A DNA stretch of 5,760 nt from an uncultured Bacilli bacterium (GTDB lineage Bacteria > Bacillota_I > Bacilli_A > RF39 > UBA660). Made by a program: the position numbers and the translations under genes. This document shows positions 1 through 5,553 of the stretch, one piece after another; within the stretch, counting starts at the first letter, position 1; every line of letters begins with the position of its first letter. The stretch lies in assembly GCA_947589375.1 (NCBI GenBank), contig CANQAO010000068.1, positions 1 through 5,760 on the forward strand. Reading direction: 5' to 3'. Below the pieces are notes generated by a model, which was not told where the DNA came from, did not search any database, and saw only the letters and a program-made list of their open reading frames with translations.

Positions 1-1
1 A

Positions 2-565
2 AATTTAATCTATGAAATAAGAGGCAATCAAGTAATGTTAGATAGTGATTTAGCTCATCTTTATGGATGTAAAAATGGAACCAAAGAAATCAATCAAGCC
101 GTAAAAAATAATATGGCTAAATTTCCTGCAAGATTTTCATGGCGCCTTACTACAGAGGAAACTAATTTTTTGGTCAAAAATTTTGACCAAAAAAGAGAAA
201 CACGTGGTGGTAAATATAAAAATCCTAGAGTTTTTACAGAGCAAGGAGTAGCCATGTTAGCTATAGTATTAAAATCTAAAGCCGCGGCTAAAGTAAGTAT
301 TGCTATCATGGATGCTTTTGTTCAAATGCGTCATTTTATAATGGATAATAAAGATATATTTAATAGATTAACAAAAGTTGAATATGAAGTTTTAAACTTA
401 AATGACCGGTTTATTATTTTAGATGATAAAGAGTTATATCACATAGGTGCGTCATTAAAAGACTTAGGCAAAAAATGCTTTGCCATTAGTAAAATGGAAG
501 AAGAATATATTATGGTAATTAAAGATAAATTTGCTACAAAAAAACATCTAAATATAGATGTTTAG
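2..565 (+). CDS. ORF6N-domain (KilA-N-like) DNA-binding protein, 5' end outside window
   Basis: This is the 3' part of an ORF6N-family gene. An ATG at 35 could be taken as the start, but the frame is open to the window edge, and the upstream codons (NLIYEIRGNQV) are the usual lead-in to the family's MLDSDLAxLYG motif, so the true start lies to the left. Next comes the basic helix region (INQAVKNN, KFPARFSW), then RVFTEQGVAML (227-259), the best conserved family block, and a C-terminal module YHIGASLKDLGKK (437-475) that recurs in Bacillota homologues. Family members are found in phages and accessory islands and are thought to bind DNA; the target here is unknown. The last codons run through the rpmB terminator hairpin, and the TAG stop overlaps the rpmB stop tail to tail, so the extreme C-terminus may have been acquired locally. 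A 29-bp perfect palindrome lies at 166-194. Family assignment is firm; function is not. Confidence 0.85.
   Translation, partial: NLIYEIRGNQVMLDSDLAHLYGCKNGTKEINQAVKNNMAKFPARFSWRLTTEETNFLVKNFDQKRETRGGKYKNPRVFTEQGVAMLAIVLKSKAAAKVSIAIMDAFVQMRHFIMDNKDIFNRLTKVEYEVLNLNDRFIILDDKELYHIGASLKDLGKKCFAISKMEEEYIMVIKDKFATKKHLNIDV
166..194. repeat. 29-bp perfect palindrome inside the ORF6N gene
   Basis: The arms TTTTTTGGTCAAAA (166-179) and TTTTGACCAAAAAA (181-194) are exact reverse complements around a single A at 180. The palindrome encodes NFLVKNFDQK in a part of ORF6N proteins that, from memory of the family, varies in sequence and length. No T-tract follows on either strand, so it is not a standard terminator. 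It could be a protein-binding site, a hairpin in the mRNA, or chance in AT-rich DNA, though 14 matched pairs are a lot for chance. Confidence 0.8.
538..563 (-). terminator. Intrinsic terminator of rpmB
   Basis: Read on the minus strand, the rpmB TAA is followed at once by a 9-bp perfect stem, AAACATCTA (563-555) and TAGATGTTT (550-542), with a 4-nt loop. The 3' arm runs into a T-tract of seven (544-538). On the plus strand the hairpin has no T-tract after it, so it should act mainly on rpmB transcripts. It lies wholly inside the last codons of the ORF6N gene. Confidence 0.75.
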
Positions 566-735
566 TCAGCAATCATTTTGCGTAAAGCTCTAATTTCTCT
601 TGCAGTCATTCTTACTTTTTTACCATTAATATTGATTGTTTGTAAATTAAGTTTAAATGCATGAGGAGTTGCATTTAAGGCATGCGAACGACGATTACCA
701 TGTAAATTTTTTCTTTTTGTAACTTTCTTTGCCAT
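562..735 (-). CDS. rpmB: 50S ribosomal protein L28
   Basis: This is a complete 57-residue protein beginning MAKKVTKRKN. The L28 signature is plain: GNRRSHALNAT near residues 13-23, then FKLNLQTININGKK and the closing VRMTAREIRALRK helix, which match the conserved GNxxSHAxN...NLQ...VSAxxLRxLKK layout of the family. L28 is a small basic protein of the large ribosomal subunit. The usual N-terminal CxxTGK stretch is reduced to VTKRKN, so there is no cysteine and no zinc-ribbon remnant. The start is fixed by an AAGGAGG site (748-742) six bases upstream of the ATG. The gene is monocistronic: its own promoter lies at 772-800 and its terminator directly follows the stop. Its stop overlaps the stop of the convergent ORF6N gene by 4 bp. 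Confidence 0.92.
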   Translation of the reverse strand: MAKKVTKRKNLHGNRRSHALNATPHAFKLNLQTININGKKVRMTAREIRALRKMIAD

Positions 736-741
736 AATATA

Positions 742-748
742 CCTCCTT
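742..748 (-). promoter_or_regulatory. Shine-Dalgarno site of rpmB
   Basis: AAGGAGG on the minus strand with a 6-base spacer (TATATT) to the ATG at 735. It is a near-perfect anti-16S match, expected for a highly translated ribosomal protein, and it decides the start codon. Confidence 0.9.
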
Positions 749-771
749 AAAGTTTTTTTCTTTGCTTATTA

Positions 772-800
772 ACTTTACCACAAAATACGCTTTAAGTCAA
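772..800 (-). promoter_or_regulatory. Sigma-A type promoter of rpmB
   Basis: Minus strand: -35 TTGACT (800-795), 17-base spacer, -10 TAAAGT (777-772). Transcription would begin near 765, giving a leader of about 30 nt that carries the Shine-Dalgarno site. The -35 matches consensus at five of six positions and the -10 at four of six, with ideal spacing. Confidence 0.7.
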
Positions 801-839
801 ATTTTTCCTTTAAAATTATATGAAAAATTTTCGAAAATA

Positions 840-868
840 TTTCCAAACAATCTAATTTATAGTAAAAT
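840..868 (+). promoter_or_regulatory. Candidate dnaE promoter
   Basis: -35 TTTCCA (840-845, four of six), 17-base spacer, -10 TAAAAT (863-868, five of six). The start of transcription would be near 875, leaving a very short leader that begins about where the Shine-Dalgarno site begins. A 12-bp palindrome (827-838) sits just upstream of the -35. AT-rich DNA produces such matches easily, so support is moderate. Confidence 0.4.
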
Positions 869-874
869 GGTAAT

Positions 875-885
875 AAGGATGGTGA
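875..885 (+). promoter_or_regulatory. Ribosome binding site that fixes the dnaE start
   Basis: AAGGATGGTGA is AGGAGGTGA with one extra T, ending five bases before the ATG at 891. It favours 891 over the upstream in-frame ATGs at 762 and 879; the latter lies inside the site itself. Confidence 0.65.
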
Positions 886-890
886 AAAAT

Positions 891-3782
891 ATGAGCTATG
901 TTCCACTTAACTTAAAAACTGGTAATTCTTTACTTTCAAGCATGATTCAAATACCTTTACTTATAAAAGCGGCTAAAGAACATAGCTTAAAGAGTTTAAG
1001 TATCGCTGATAATAATATGTATGGGGTTATTGATTTTTATCAAGCCTGCACGTCTAATGACATTAAACCAGTAATTGGTTTAGAGGTAAATGTTAATGAT
1101 TTAGTGTTAGTATTATATGCCCAAAATTATCAAGGATATAAAAATTTAATTAAACTTTCAACCATTTCGTCAGAGCGCAAAATCACTTTAGATGATTTAG
1201 CGAAGTATAGTTTAGATACTCTTTGTGTGATGCCCTATGAAAGCCAAGAAATTTATCATGATTTAAAAAAAATATTTCAATATTTATTTATCGGTTATAA
1301 AAACGATAGTCAAAAAAATAAAATTAAAAGTTCTAATAAAGTTTATTTTAATAAAATTTTGTGCCTATACAAAGAAGATGAAGTTTACTTAAAGTATTTA
1401 TATGCCATTCGTGATGGCAAACTAGCTAGAGAAGTGATCATGGAAGATGAAAATGTCAGCTTGCTGCCTTTAAAAAATGAAACTGAGGTAGCTAACCAGC
1501 AAATCAACGATTTATGTAATTTAGAAATTCCCTTCCATCAAGATTTAATGCCCATATATAAAGAAGCTAATGATAGTTTTGATTATTTAAAAAAAGAATG
1601 TATTAAAGGTCTTAAGCGTATTTTTGGAGCTTCAGCGCCTAAAAAATATGCTGTAAGATTAAAATACGAATTAGAAGTTATTAAAAAAATGGGCTTTTGT
1701 GATTATTTTTTAATTGTCGCGGATTATATTAAATTTGCCAAAAACCAAGGTATTTTAGTAGGTCCTGGAAGAGGAAGTGCCGCTGGTTCATTAGTAGCGT
1801 ATTTATTAAACATCACCACTATTGATCCGCTTAAATACAATTTATTATTTGAAAGATTTTTAAATGAAGAGCGTATTAGTATGCCCGATATCGATGTGGA
1901 TTTTGAAGATGTGAGGCGCGATGAAGTATCGGCTTATTGTGTTCAAAAATACGGCGTTAAAAAAGTCGCACCAATTATTACTTTTGGCACTTTGGGGGCT
2001 AGACAAGCCGTTAAAGATGTGGGCCGCGTTTTAGAAATTGATCCTAAAAAATTAGATGCTTTAAGTAAAAACATGGATCCCCGTAAAAGCTTACTTGAAA
2101 ATGCGAAACTACTTAGCGTTAGAGATTTAATTCATTTTAATGATGATTTAAAAAGGGTATATCAAATTGCTTTAAAATTCGAAGGTTTAAAACGCCATAG
2201 TTCGATTCATGCTGCGGGTATTGTCATGTCGAAATATGATTTAGATGAAGTTATTCCGTTAGATCATAGTCATAGTGATTTTTATACCACCGGTTACGAT
2301 ATGACTTATTTAGAAGAAATTGGCCTCTTGAAAATGGATTTTTTAGGTCTTAAAAATTTAACATTAATTCATAATATTTTAGATGAAATTGATGATTTAG
2401 AATTTGATACGATTCCTTTAGATGATCCTTTGACCTTAAATTTATTTAATAAGGCTAATACGATTGGTGTTTTTCAGTTTGAATCTGAAGGCATGATTAA
2501 TTTTTTAAGAAAATTTAAACCGACAACTTTTGAAGATATCTGTGCGGCTCTAGCCTTATTTAGACCAGGACCAATGGGGAATATTGATTCTTATATTAGA
2601 CGAAAACAAGGTAAAGAAAAAATCGATTATATCGATCCTTCTTTAGAAGAAATATTAAAACCAACTTATGGAATTATTATTTATCAAGAACAAATTATGC
2701 AGATAGTTAGTGTTATGGCAGGCTATAGTTATGCTGAAGCCGATATTTTAAGAAAAGCCATGAGTAAGAAAAAAGAAAAGGTTTTAAAAGAAGGTAAAGA
2801 AAAATTTATTCGTCAAAGTGTAAAAAGAGGTTATGATGAAAAAATAGCCACTAAAGTTTATGATTTAATTTTAAAATTTGCTTCTTATGGCTTTAATAAA
2901 TCACATTCCGTGGCTTATGGCGTTATTTCTTATCGTATGGCTTATTTAAAAGCCCATTATCCTAAATTATTTATGAAACATTTGCTTTCTTTAGCTATCA
3001 ATAGTGAGACTAAAACTAAAGAATATATGTATGAATGTAAATTAAATAAGATTAACATCATTTCGCCTTCGATTAATGAAAGTACGGATAACTATTATAT
3101 TACTGAAAAAGGGATTGTTTTTCCTCTTACCAATATCAAAAATGTAGGATCTATAGCCGTTAAAACGATTTTAGAAAAAAGGGCTCAGGGACCATTTAAA
3201 GATATTTTTGATTTTGTCAAAAGATGTTACGGAAAAGCCGTCAACACTAAAACTCTAGAACAGCTTATTAAAGCGGGGACGTTTGATAACTTAGGTTTTA
3301 ATCGTCAAACCCTTATTAGTAATTTAGAAGTAATTACCAATTACGCTGAAATAGGGGATCTTTTAGAAGATTCAATGTTAAAACCGGAACTCGAAATTAA
3401 AAAGGAATATGCCCCAAACGAAATTATGGCCCAGGAACTTGAAGTCTTTGGCTTTTATTTAAGTAATCATCCCATCACGGAATATAAATTGCAAAATAAA
3501 AGCGCTATTGATTTAAGACATTTAAATTCTTATTTTGATAGAATTGTGGAAATAGTTATTTATGTTGAAAAAACAAAAGTTATCGATACGAAGAAAAAAG
3601 AAAAAATGATGTTTATTACTGGTAGTGATGAACTATCAAAAGTGGATGTGGTGTTATTTCCAAAAGTCTATAATCGTTATTATGATATTAAAATGGGGGA
3701 TACTATCAATGTTATTGGTAAAGTTGAGAAAAGATTTGACCAAATGCAGGTCGTGGCTAATACAATAAAAAAATTATCATAA
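891..3782 (+). CDS. dnaE: DNA polymerase III alpha subunit, short DnaE type
   Basis: This 963-residue replicative polymerase adds nucleotides at the fork. The frame is open from 762, but homology begins at MSYVPL (891), which also has the ribosome site. Domains in order: PHP (about 1-200), polymerase core (about 230-700) with GPGRGSAAGS (291-300), PDIDVDF (332-338) and DFLGL (D483), helix-hairpin-helix region (about 746-800), OB fold (about 883-963). By alignment to E. coli alpha, D333, D335 and D483 are the catalytic aspartates. Other family blocks are present: HAAGIV (H440), GVFQFES (526), RPGPM (558-562), YGIIIYQEQ (593) and GFNKSH (H672). All the PHP histidines are lost (P5, N7, K9, N41), so no proofreading nuclease is expected there. 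It most resembles the B. subtilis DnaE, which works beside PolC, but is shorter (that one is about 1,115 residues) and stops at the OB fold. No other replication gene is nearby. Confidence 0.96.
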   Translation: MSYVPLNLKTGNSLLSSMIQIPLLIKAAKEHSLKSLSIADNNMYGVIDFYQACTSNDIKPVIGLEVNVNDLVLVLYAQNYQGYKNLIKLSTISSERKITLDDLAKYSLDTLCVMPYESQEIYHDLKKIFQYLFIGYKNDSQKNKIKSSNKVYFNKILCLYKEDEVYLKYLYAIRDGKLAREVIMEDENVSLLPLKNETEVANQQINDLCNLEIPFHQDLMPIYKEANDSFDYLKKECIKGLKRIFGASAPKKYAVRLKYELEVIKKMGFCDYFLIVADYIKFAKNQGILVGPGRGSAAGSLVAYLLNITTIDPLKYNLLFERFLNEERISMPDIDVDFEDVRRDEVSAYCVQKYGVKKVAPIITFGTLGARQAVKDVGRVLEIDPKKLDALSKNMDPRKSLLENAKLLSVRDLIHFNDDLKRVYQIALKFEGLKRHSSIHAAGIVMSKYDLDEVIPLDHSHSDFYTTGYDMTYLEEIGLLKMDFLGLKNLTLIHNILDEIDDLEFDTIPLDDPLTLNLFNKANTIGVFQFESEGMINFLRKFKPTTFEDICAALALFRPGPMGNIDSYIRRKQGKEKIDYIDPSLEEILKPTYGIIIYQEQIMQIVSVMAGYSYAEADILRKAMSKKKEKVLKEGKEKFIRQSVKRGYDEKIATKVYDLILKFASYGFNKSHSVAYGVISYRMAYLKAHYPKLFMKHLLSLAINSETKTKEYMYECKLNKINIISPSINESTDNYYITEKGIVFPLTNIKNVGSIAVKTILEKRAQGPFKDIFDFVKRCYGKAVNTKTLEQLIKAGTFDNLGFNRQTLISNLEVITNYAEIGDLLEDSMLKPELEIKKEYAPNEIMAQELEVFGFYLSNHPITEYKLQNKSAIDLRHLNSYFDRIVEIVIYVEKTKVIDTKKKEKMMFITGSDELSKVDVVLFPKVYNRYYDIKMGDTINVIGKVEKRFDQMQVVANTIKKLS

Positions 3783-3810
3783 AAATGTATCTTTTAAAAC
3801 CAAAACATGG

Positions 3811-3832
3811 TATTATATATAATAAGAGGTGA
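3811..3832 (+). promoter_or_regulatory. Candidate extended -10 and ribosome site of the membrane-anchored protein
   Basis: TGG followed by TATTAT (3811-3816) makes an extended -10 with no convincing -35. An alternative TATAAT lies at 3818-3823. AGAGGTGA (3825-3832) is a good Shine-Dalgarno site four bases before the ATG at 3837. There is no hairpin terminator between dnaE and this gene, so read-through from dnaE is also possible. Confidence 0.4.
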
Positions 3833-3836
3833 AAGA

Positions 3837-4598
3837 ATGAAAGGGGAAAAAACTAGAATTGTAATTATTTATGTGTTGATATTGTTAATTATTGCTTTGG
3901 TAGGAGCTTTAATTTATGTCATGATGAGTAGTCAAAAATCGCAAAATAAAATTACTGATAAACCGCAAGAAGAAAGTAATGAGATTTCTGAAAAGTGCAT
4001 TTTCGATATAACGGCTGCTGATTATGCCAAAATTATCGGTGGTGATAATAGTGCCATATGTGGGGCGCTTAATCAGTTTAATATTACCGATATTGCTTTA
4101 AATGGACAACCTTTAGGTGTAAAAATTATTTATAATAATGGGGTCATTAATGAAAGTGATAAAGACACAGGAATTTATATTAATGATAATTTAGCTATCA
4201 AACATGCGTCTACTAATTATATTAATAATTTAGGGGTTTTTGATAATAAATTATTTGTTTATGCTCATAATGCGAATGAAGCTAATGTTATGGCCTATAA
4301 TAGTATGGGTGACAAAGTTTATGATCTTGGACAAACTTTAGCGGTAACTAAAATTACCGATCAAATATTAGCTGATTTAGCGAAAACTAATGAGGGCTTA
4401 AAAGTAATTGTCGATACGACTAATATTGATAAAAACAATGTTCAATTTGCGGCTAATGAATTTACTTTTGCTACGAATTCTGGCTTAGAATGTCAAACTG
4501 GTATGTATAGTGGTTCTATTTATAAAGTTACTTTTACAGGTGAAGAGTTTGCAGCTCCACAATTTGTGAATTTTGTTAGCTGTCCCGTGACTCAGTAA
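3837..4598 (+). CDS. Membrane-anchored extracytoplasmic protein of unknown function
   Basis: I do not recognise this 253-residue protein. The start at 3837 is chosen over an in-frame ATG at 3807 because AGAGGTGA directly precedes it and because it gives the normal charged N-terminus MKGEKTR before a hydrophobic segment (about residues 8-30, IVIIYVLILLIIALVGALIY). No lipobox cysteine follows that segment, so it is a signal anchor rather than a lipoprotein signal. A polar linker rich in K, Q, E and S (31-50) leads to an outward-facing domain of about 200 residues, rich in Asn and Asp and probably mostly beta strands (KIIYNNGV, TGIYIND, KLFVYAHN, KVYDLGQT, IYKVTFTG). There are exactly four cysteines, all outside the membrane (54, 75, 219, 249), which could form two disulfides. 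It lies 54 bp after dnaE on the same strand, with no evident functional link. Confidence 0.85.
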   Translation: MKGEKTRIVIIYVLILLIIALVGALIYVMMSSQKSQNKITDKPQEESNEISEKCIFDITAADYAKIIGGDNSAICGALNQFNITDIALNGQPLGVKIIYNNGVINESDKDTGIYINDNLAIKHASTNYINNLGVFDNKLFVYAHNANEANVMAYNSMGDKVYDLGQTLAVTKITDQILADLAKTNEGLKVIVDTTNIDKNNVQFAANEFTFATNSGLECQTGMYSGSIYKVTFTGEEFAAPQFVNFVSCPVTQ

Positions 4599-4642
4599 AA
4601 TATTATATTAAAAAGGCTGTTTCATAAATATGTGATAGAATG

Positions 4643-4665
4643 CACTTCCGAAAGGGAGTGTTTTT
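4643..4665 (+). terminator. Hairpin plus T-tract at the insertion-sequence left end, covering the orfA ribosome site
   Basis: CACTTCC (4643-4649) pairs with GGGAGTG (4654-4660), seven pairs including one T-G, around a GAAA tetraloop, followed by five Ts. It reads as an intrinsic terminator. The same 3' arm holds AAGGGAG, the only Shine-Dalgarno candidate for orfA (ATG at 4668), so folding would also hide the ribosome site. It may also end transcripts coming from the gene at 3837-4598, which has no other terminator. Confidence 0.7.
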
Positions 4666-4889
4666 CTATGGCTTCACAGGGTCAAAAAGTTAATAAATGT
4701 GACGAAGCAACTAAAGGAGAAGTATTAAGCAAATATTTAGCTGGCATATCAAGTTGGTATCTAGAAAGAGAATATGGTATTCCTTATAAAACTATACAAA
4801 ACTGGGGAAGAAAATACGGCATCCAGAGTTATATCCGGGACATAGAATGAACCGTGGACGTCTTAAAGAATCAGAATTGACACTAATCA

Positions 4890-4947
4890 GTGTGGTTCCT
4901 TGCGGGCCCTGCTAATAAGGGTACAAGCTCCGCTGCTTGCGGCGGAG
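4890..4947. other. GC-rich structured segment interrupting orfA
   Basis: 36 of these 58 bases are G or C (about 62%), in sharp contrast to the AT-rich surroundings. It separates two orfA pieces (ESELT and EDYKERYEIL) that are close together in related OrfA proteins, so it looks inserted. It can fold: CTCCGC (4928-4933) pairs with GCGGAG (4942-4947), and a competing CAAGC/GCTTG pairing (4924-4928 with 4935-4939) overlaps it. CCCT and AGGG (4907-4910, 4919-4922) can form a smaller hairpin. CTTGCGG occurs twice (4899-4905 and 4936-4942, the first as CTTGCGGG). I see no reading frame or known RNA family in it. Confidence 0.6.
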
Positions 4948-5017
4948 AATTTGCCAAAAGAAGATTACAAAGAAAGATATGAAATATTAGAAAATACCAT
5001 GCCTTCCTCAAGGCACA

Positions 5018-5152
5018 ATGAGAGAAAAAATAACTTTTATTAATCTATATAGAAATAAGGAAGATTCTGATTATTATGATTATTTAGTAATTAGAGAAAT
5101 CTTTGATGATTCTAAAAGCACATATGGTTATCGTAGAATTGTGGAAGGCTAA
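5018..5152 (+). pseudogene. IS3-family transposase orfB, internally deleted fragment
   Basis: In the -1 frame relative to the end of orfA, this 44-codon fragment reads MREKITFINLYRNK, then EDSDYYDYLVIREIFDD and SKSTYGYRRIVEG before a stop at 5150. The opening block and the FDxSKxTYGYRRI block are standard at the start of IS3-family OrfB, but dozens of residues normally lie between them, so there is an internal deletion at about 5060. After 5152, other frames give weak matches (HKKICKI), and the integrase core with its D-D-E triad is gone. The A6 run at 5025-5030 just before the orfA stop is the ancestral slippage site that would have joined the two frames. Confidence 0.75.
5025..5033 (+). promoter_or_regulatory. 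Relic -1 programmed frameshift window of the IS3 element
   Basis: In the orfA frame the sequence reads GAG AAA AAA TAA (5022-5033). Slipping back one base on the A6 run gives AAA ATA ACT TTT, which is the orfB frame. This is the usual IS3-family arrangement for producing the OrfAB fusion transposase. It no longer has a purpose because the frames on both sides are broken. Confidence 0.6.
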
Positions 5153-5200
5153 TTTACGCATAAGAAAATTTGTAAAATCAAATATTACAATTAAACGCGA

Positions 5201-5320
5201 TGATACAGAAAGAACTATAATTATATCTCGGCGTTTATTCTGAGAACAAACTTCTTTATATGATGAACTTACTAAATAAGAGGGGATGATGGTACATAGT
5301 GGTATTGAAGTAACAACTGA
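5201..5320. other. Unassigned stretch between insertion-sequence remnant and surface-protein stub
   Basis: No gene can be supported here. Short frames such as RDDTERTIIISRRLF and EQTSLYDELTK look protein-like but are broken by TGA and TAA within about 20 codons, and I do not recognise them. The stretch probably holds the debris of the junction between the insertion sequence and the gene it disrupted. GGGGATGAT (5282-5290) recurs at 5712-5720. Confidence 0.4.
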
Positions 5321-5539
5321 TACTATTCTGAAGGAGTTGCCGAAATGGAATCATGGGCCATTCAAAGTGTTGGCGGTAAAACTATAAATTTTCCTTCAAC
5401 CATTACAACAGTACATAATTATGTATTTGGAAGCAATTGTACAGGTACAATTCTTAATATTGATAGAGCTGAAAATACAATTCCTGGTGCCCCATGGGGT
5501 TGTGCAGGTCTTACAATAAATTGGAATGGTACGAAATAA
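5321..5539 (+). pseudogene. 3' stub of a BspA-type leucine-rich-repeat surface protein
   Basis: The frame is open from just after a TGA at 5318-5320 and ends at TAA 5537-5539, encoding about 72 residues. INFPSTITTVHNYVF (from about 5387) matches one repeat of the BspA-like LRR_5 family (LxIPxSVTxIgxyAF). The tail TILNIDRAENTIPGAPWGC..LTINWNGT matches the terminal cap common in these Bacillota proteins (NL-APWG-ttINWtG). Such proteins are normally hundreds of residues long, with a signal peptide and many repeats; all of that is missing upstream, where the IS3 remnant lies. AAGGAG (5331-5336) sits eight bases before an ATG at 5345, so a 64-residue piece could be made, but it would have no signal peptide or complete repeat domain. 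The strong terminator after it is consistent with a true gene end. Confidence 0.6.
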
Positions 5540-5553
5540 TTTTTTAATTAAGT

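Larger units (their letters stand above)
4668..5033 (+). pseudogene. IS3-family transposase orfA, disrupted
   Basis: The first 60 codons (4668-4850) encode MASQGQKVNK... and a helix-turn-helix, LSKYLAGISSWYLEREYG and PYKTIQNWGRKYG, as in OrfA proteins that bind the element ends. The frame then breaks. A single missing base near 4845-4847 moves the continuation (MNRGRLKESELT, from 4847) to another frame; a GC-rich segment (about 4884-4950) follows, with a TAA at 4913-4915; EDYKERYEIL resumes at 4960; another single-base loss near 5001 shifts to FLKAQ (5004-5018); TGA stands where the family has Arg (CGA to TGA, 5019-5021); EKK and the natural stop TAA (5031-5033) close it. Reassembled, this gives the usual ~100-residue OrfA layout ending in AFLKAQREKK. 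A GTG at 4632 would extend the frame through the hairpin and is unlikely to be the start. The 60-residue head could still be translated. Confidence 0.75.
4615..5200 (+). mobile_element. Decayed IS3-family insertion sequence, left part
   Basis: This is a remnant of an IS3-family element. It has an orfA with an N-terminal helix-turn-helix, a -1 frameshift window and an orfB fragment carrying the FDDSKSTYGYRRI motif that precedes the DDE integrase core. The DDE catalytic domain itself is missing. The left end is placed near 4615 because GGCTGTTTCATAAATATG begins there, just after the preceding gene, and resembles an insertion-sequence tip; I found no matching inverted copy downstream, so the right end seems lost. 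The right limit is approximate: reading-frame similarity (HKKICKI..YYN near 5157-5196) fades out by about 5200. The element cannot move by itself. Confidence 0.75.

Noticed and set aside
94..309. 71-codon minus-strand frame
   Set aside because: It lies wholly opposite the well-supported ORF6N gene and has no family resemblance or ribosome site; it is a shadow.
762..890. 43-residue N-terminal extension of DnaE starting at ATG 762
   Set aside because: It is not homologous to any DnaE N-terminus, overlaps the rpmB promoter and the likely dnaE promoter, and lacks a ribosome site; the site at 875-885 points to 891.
4632..4667. GTG start extending orfA by 12 codons
   Set aside because: The extra codons are the hairpin itself (cysteine-rich, unlike OrfA N-termini), whereas ATG 4668 has the Shine-Dalgarno site and begins MASQGQK.
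5100..5344. Long stop-free minus-strand frame opposite the insertion-sequence debris
   Set aside because: There is no suitable start near its 5' end, no ribosome site and no recognisable motif; AT-rich coding relics often leave such open antisense frames.
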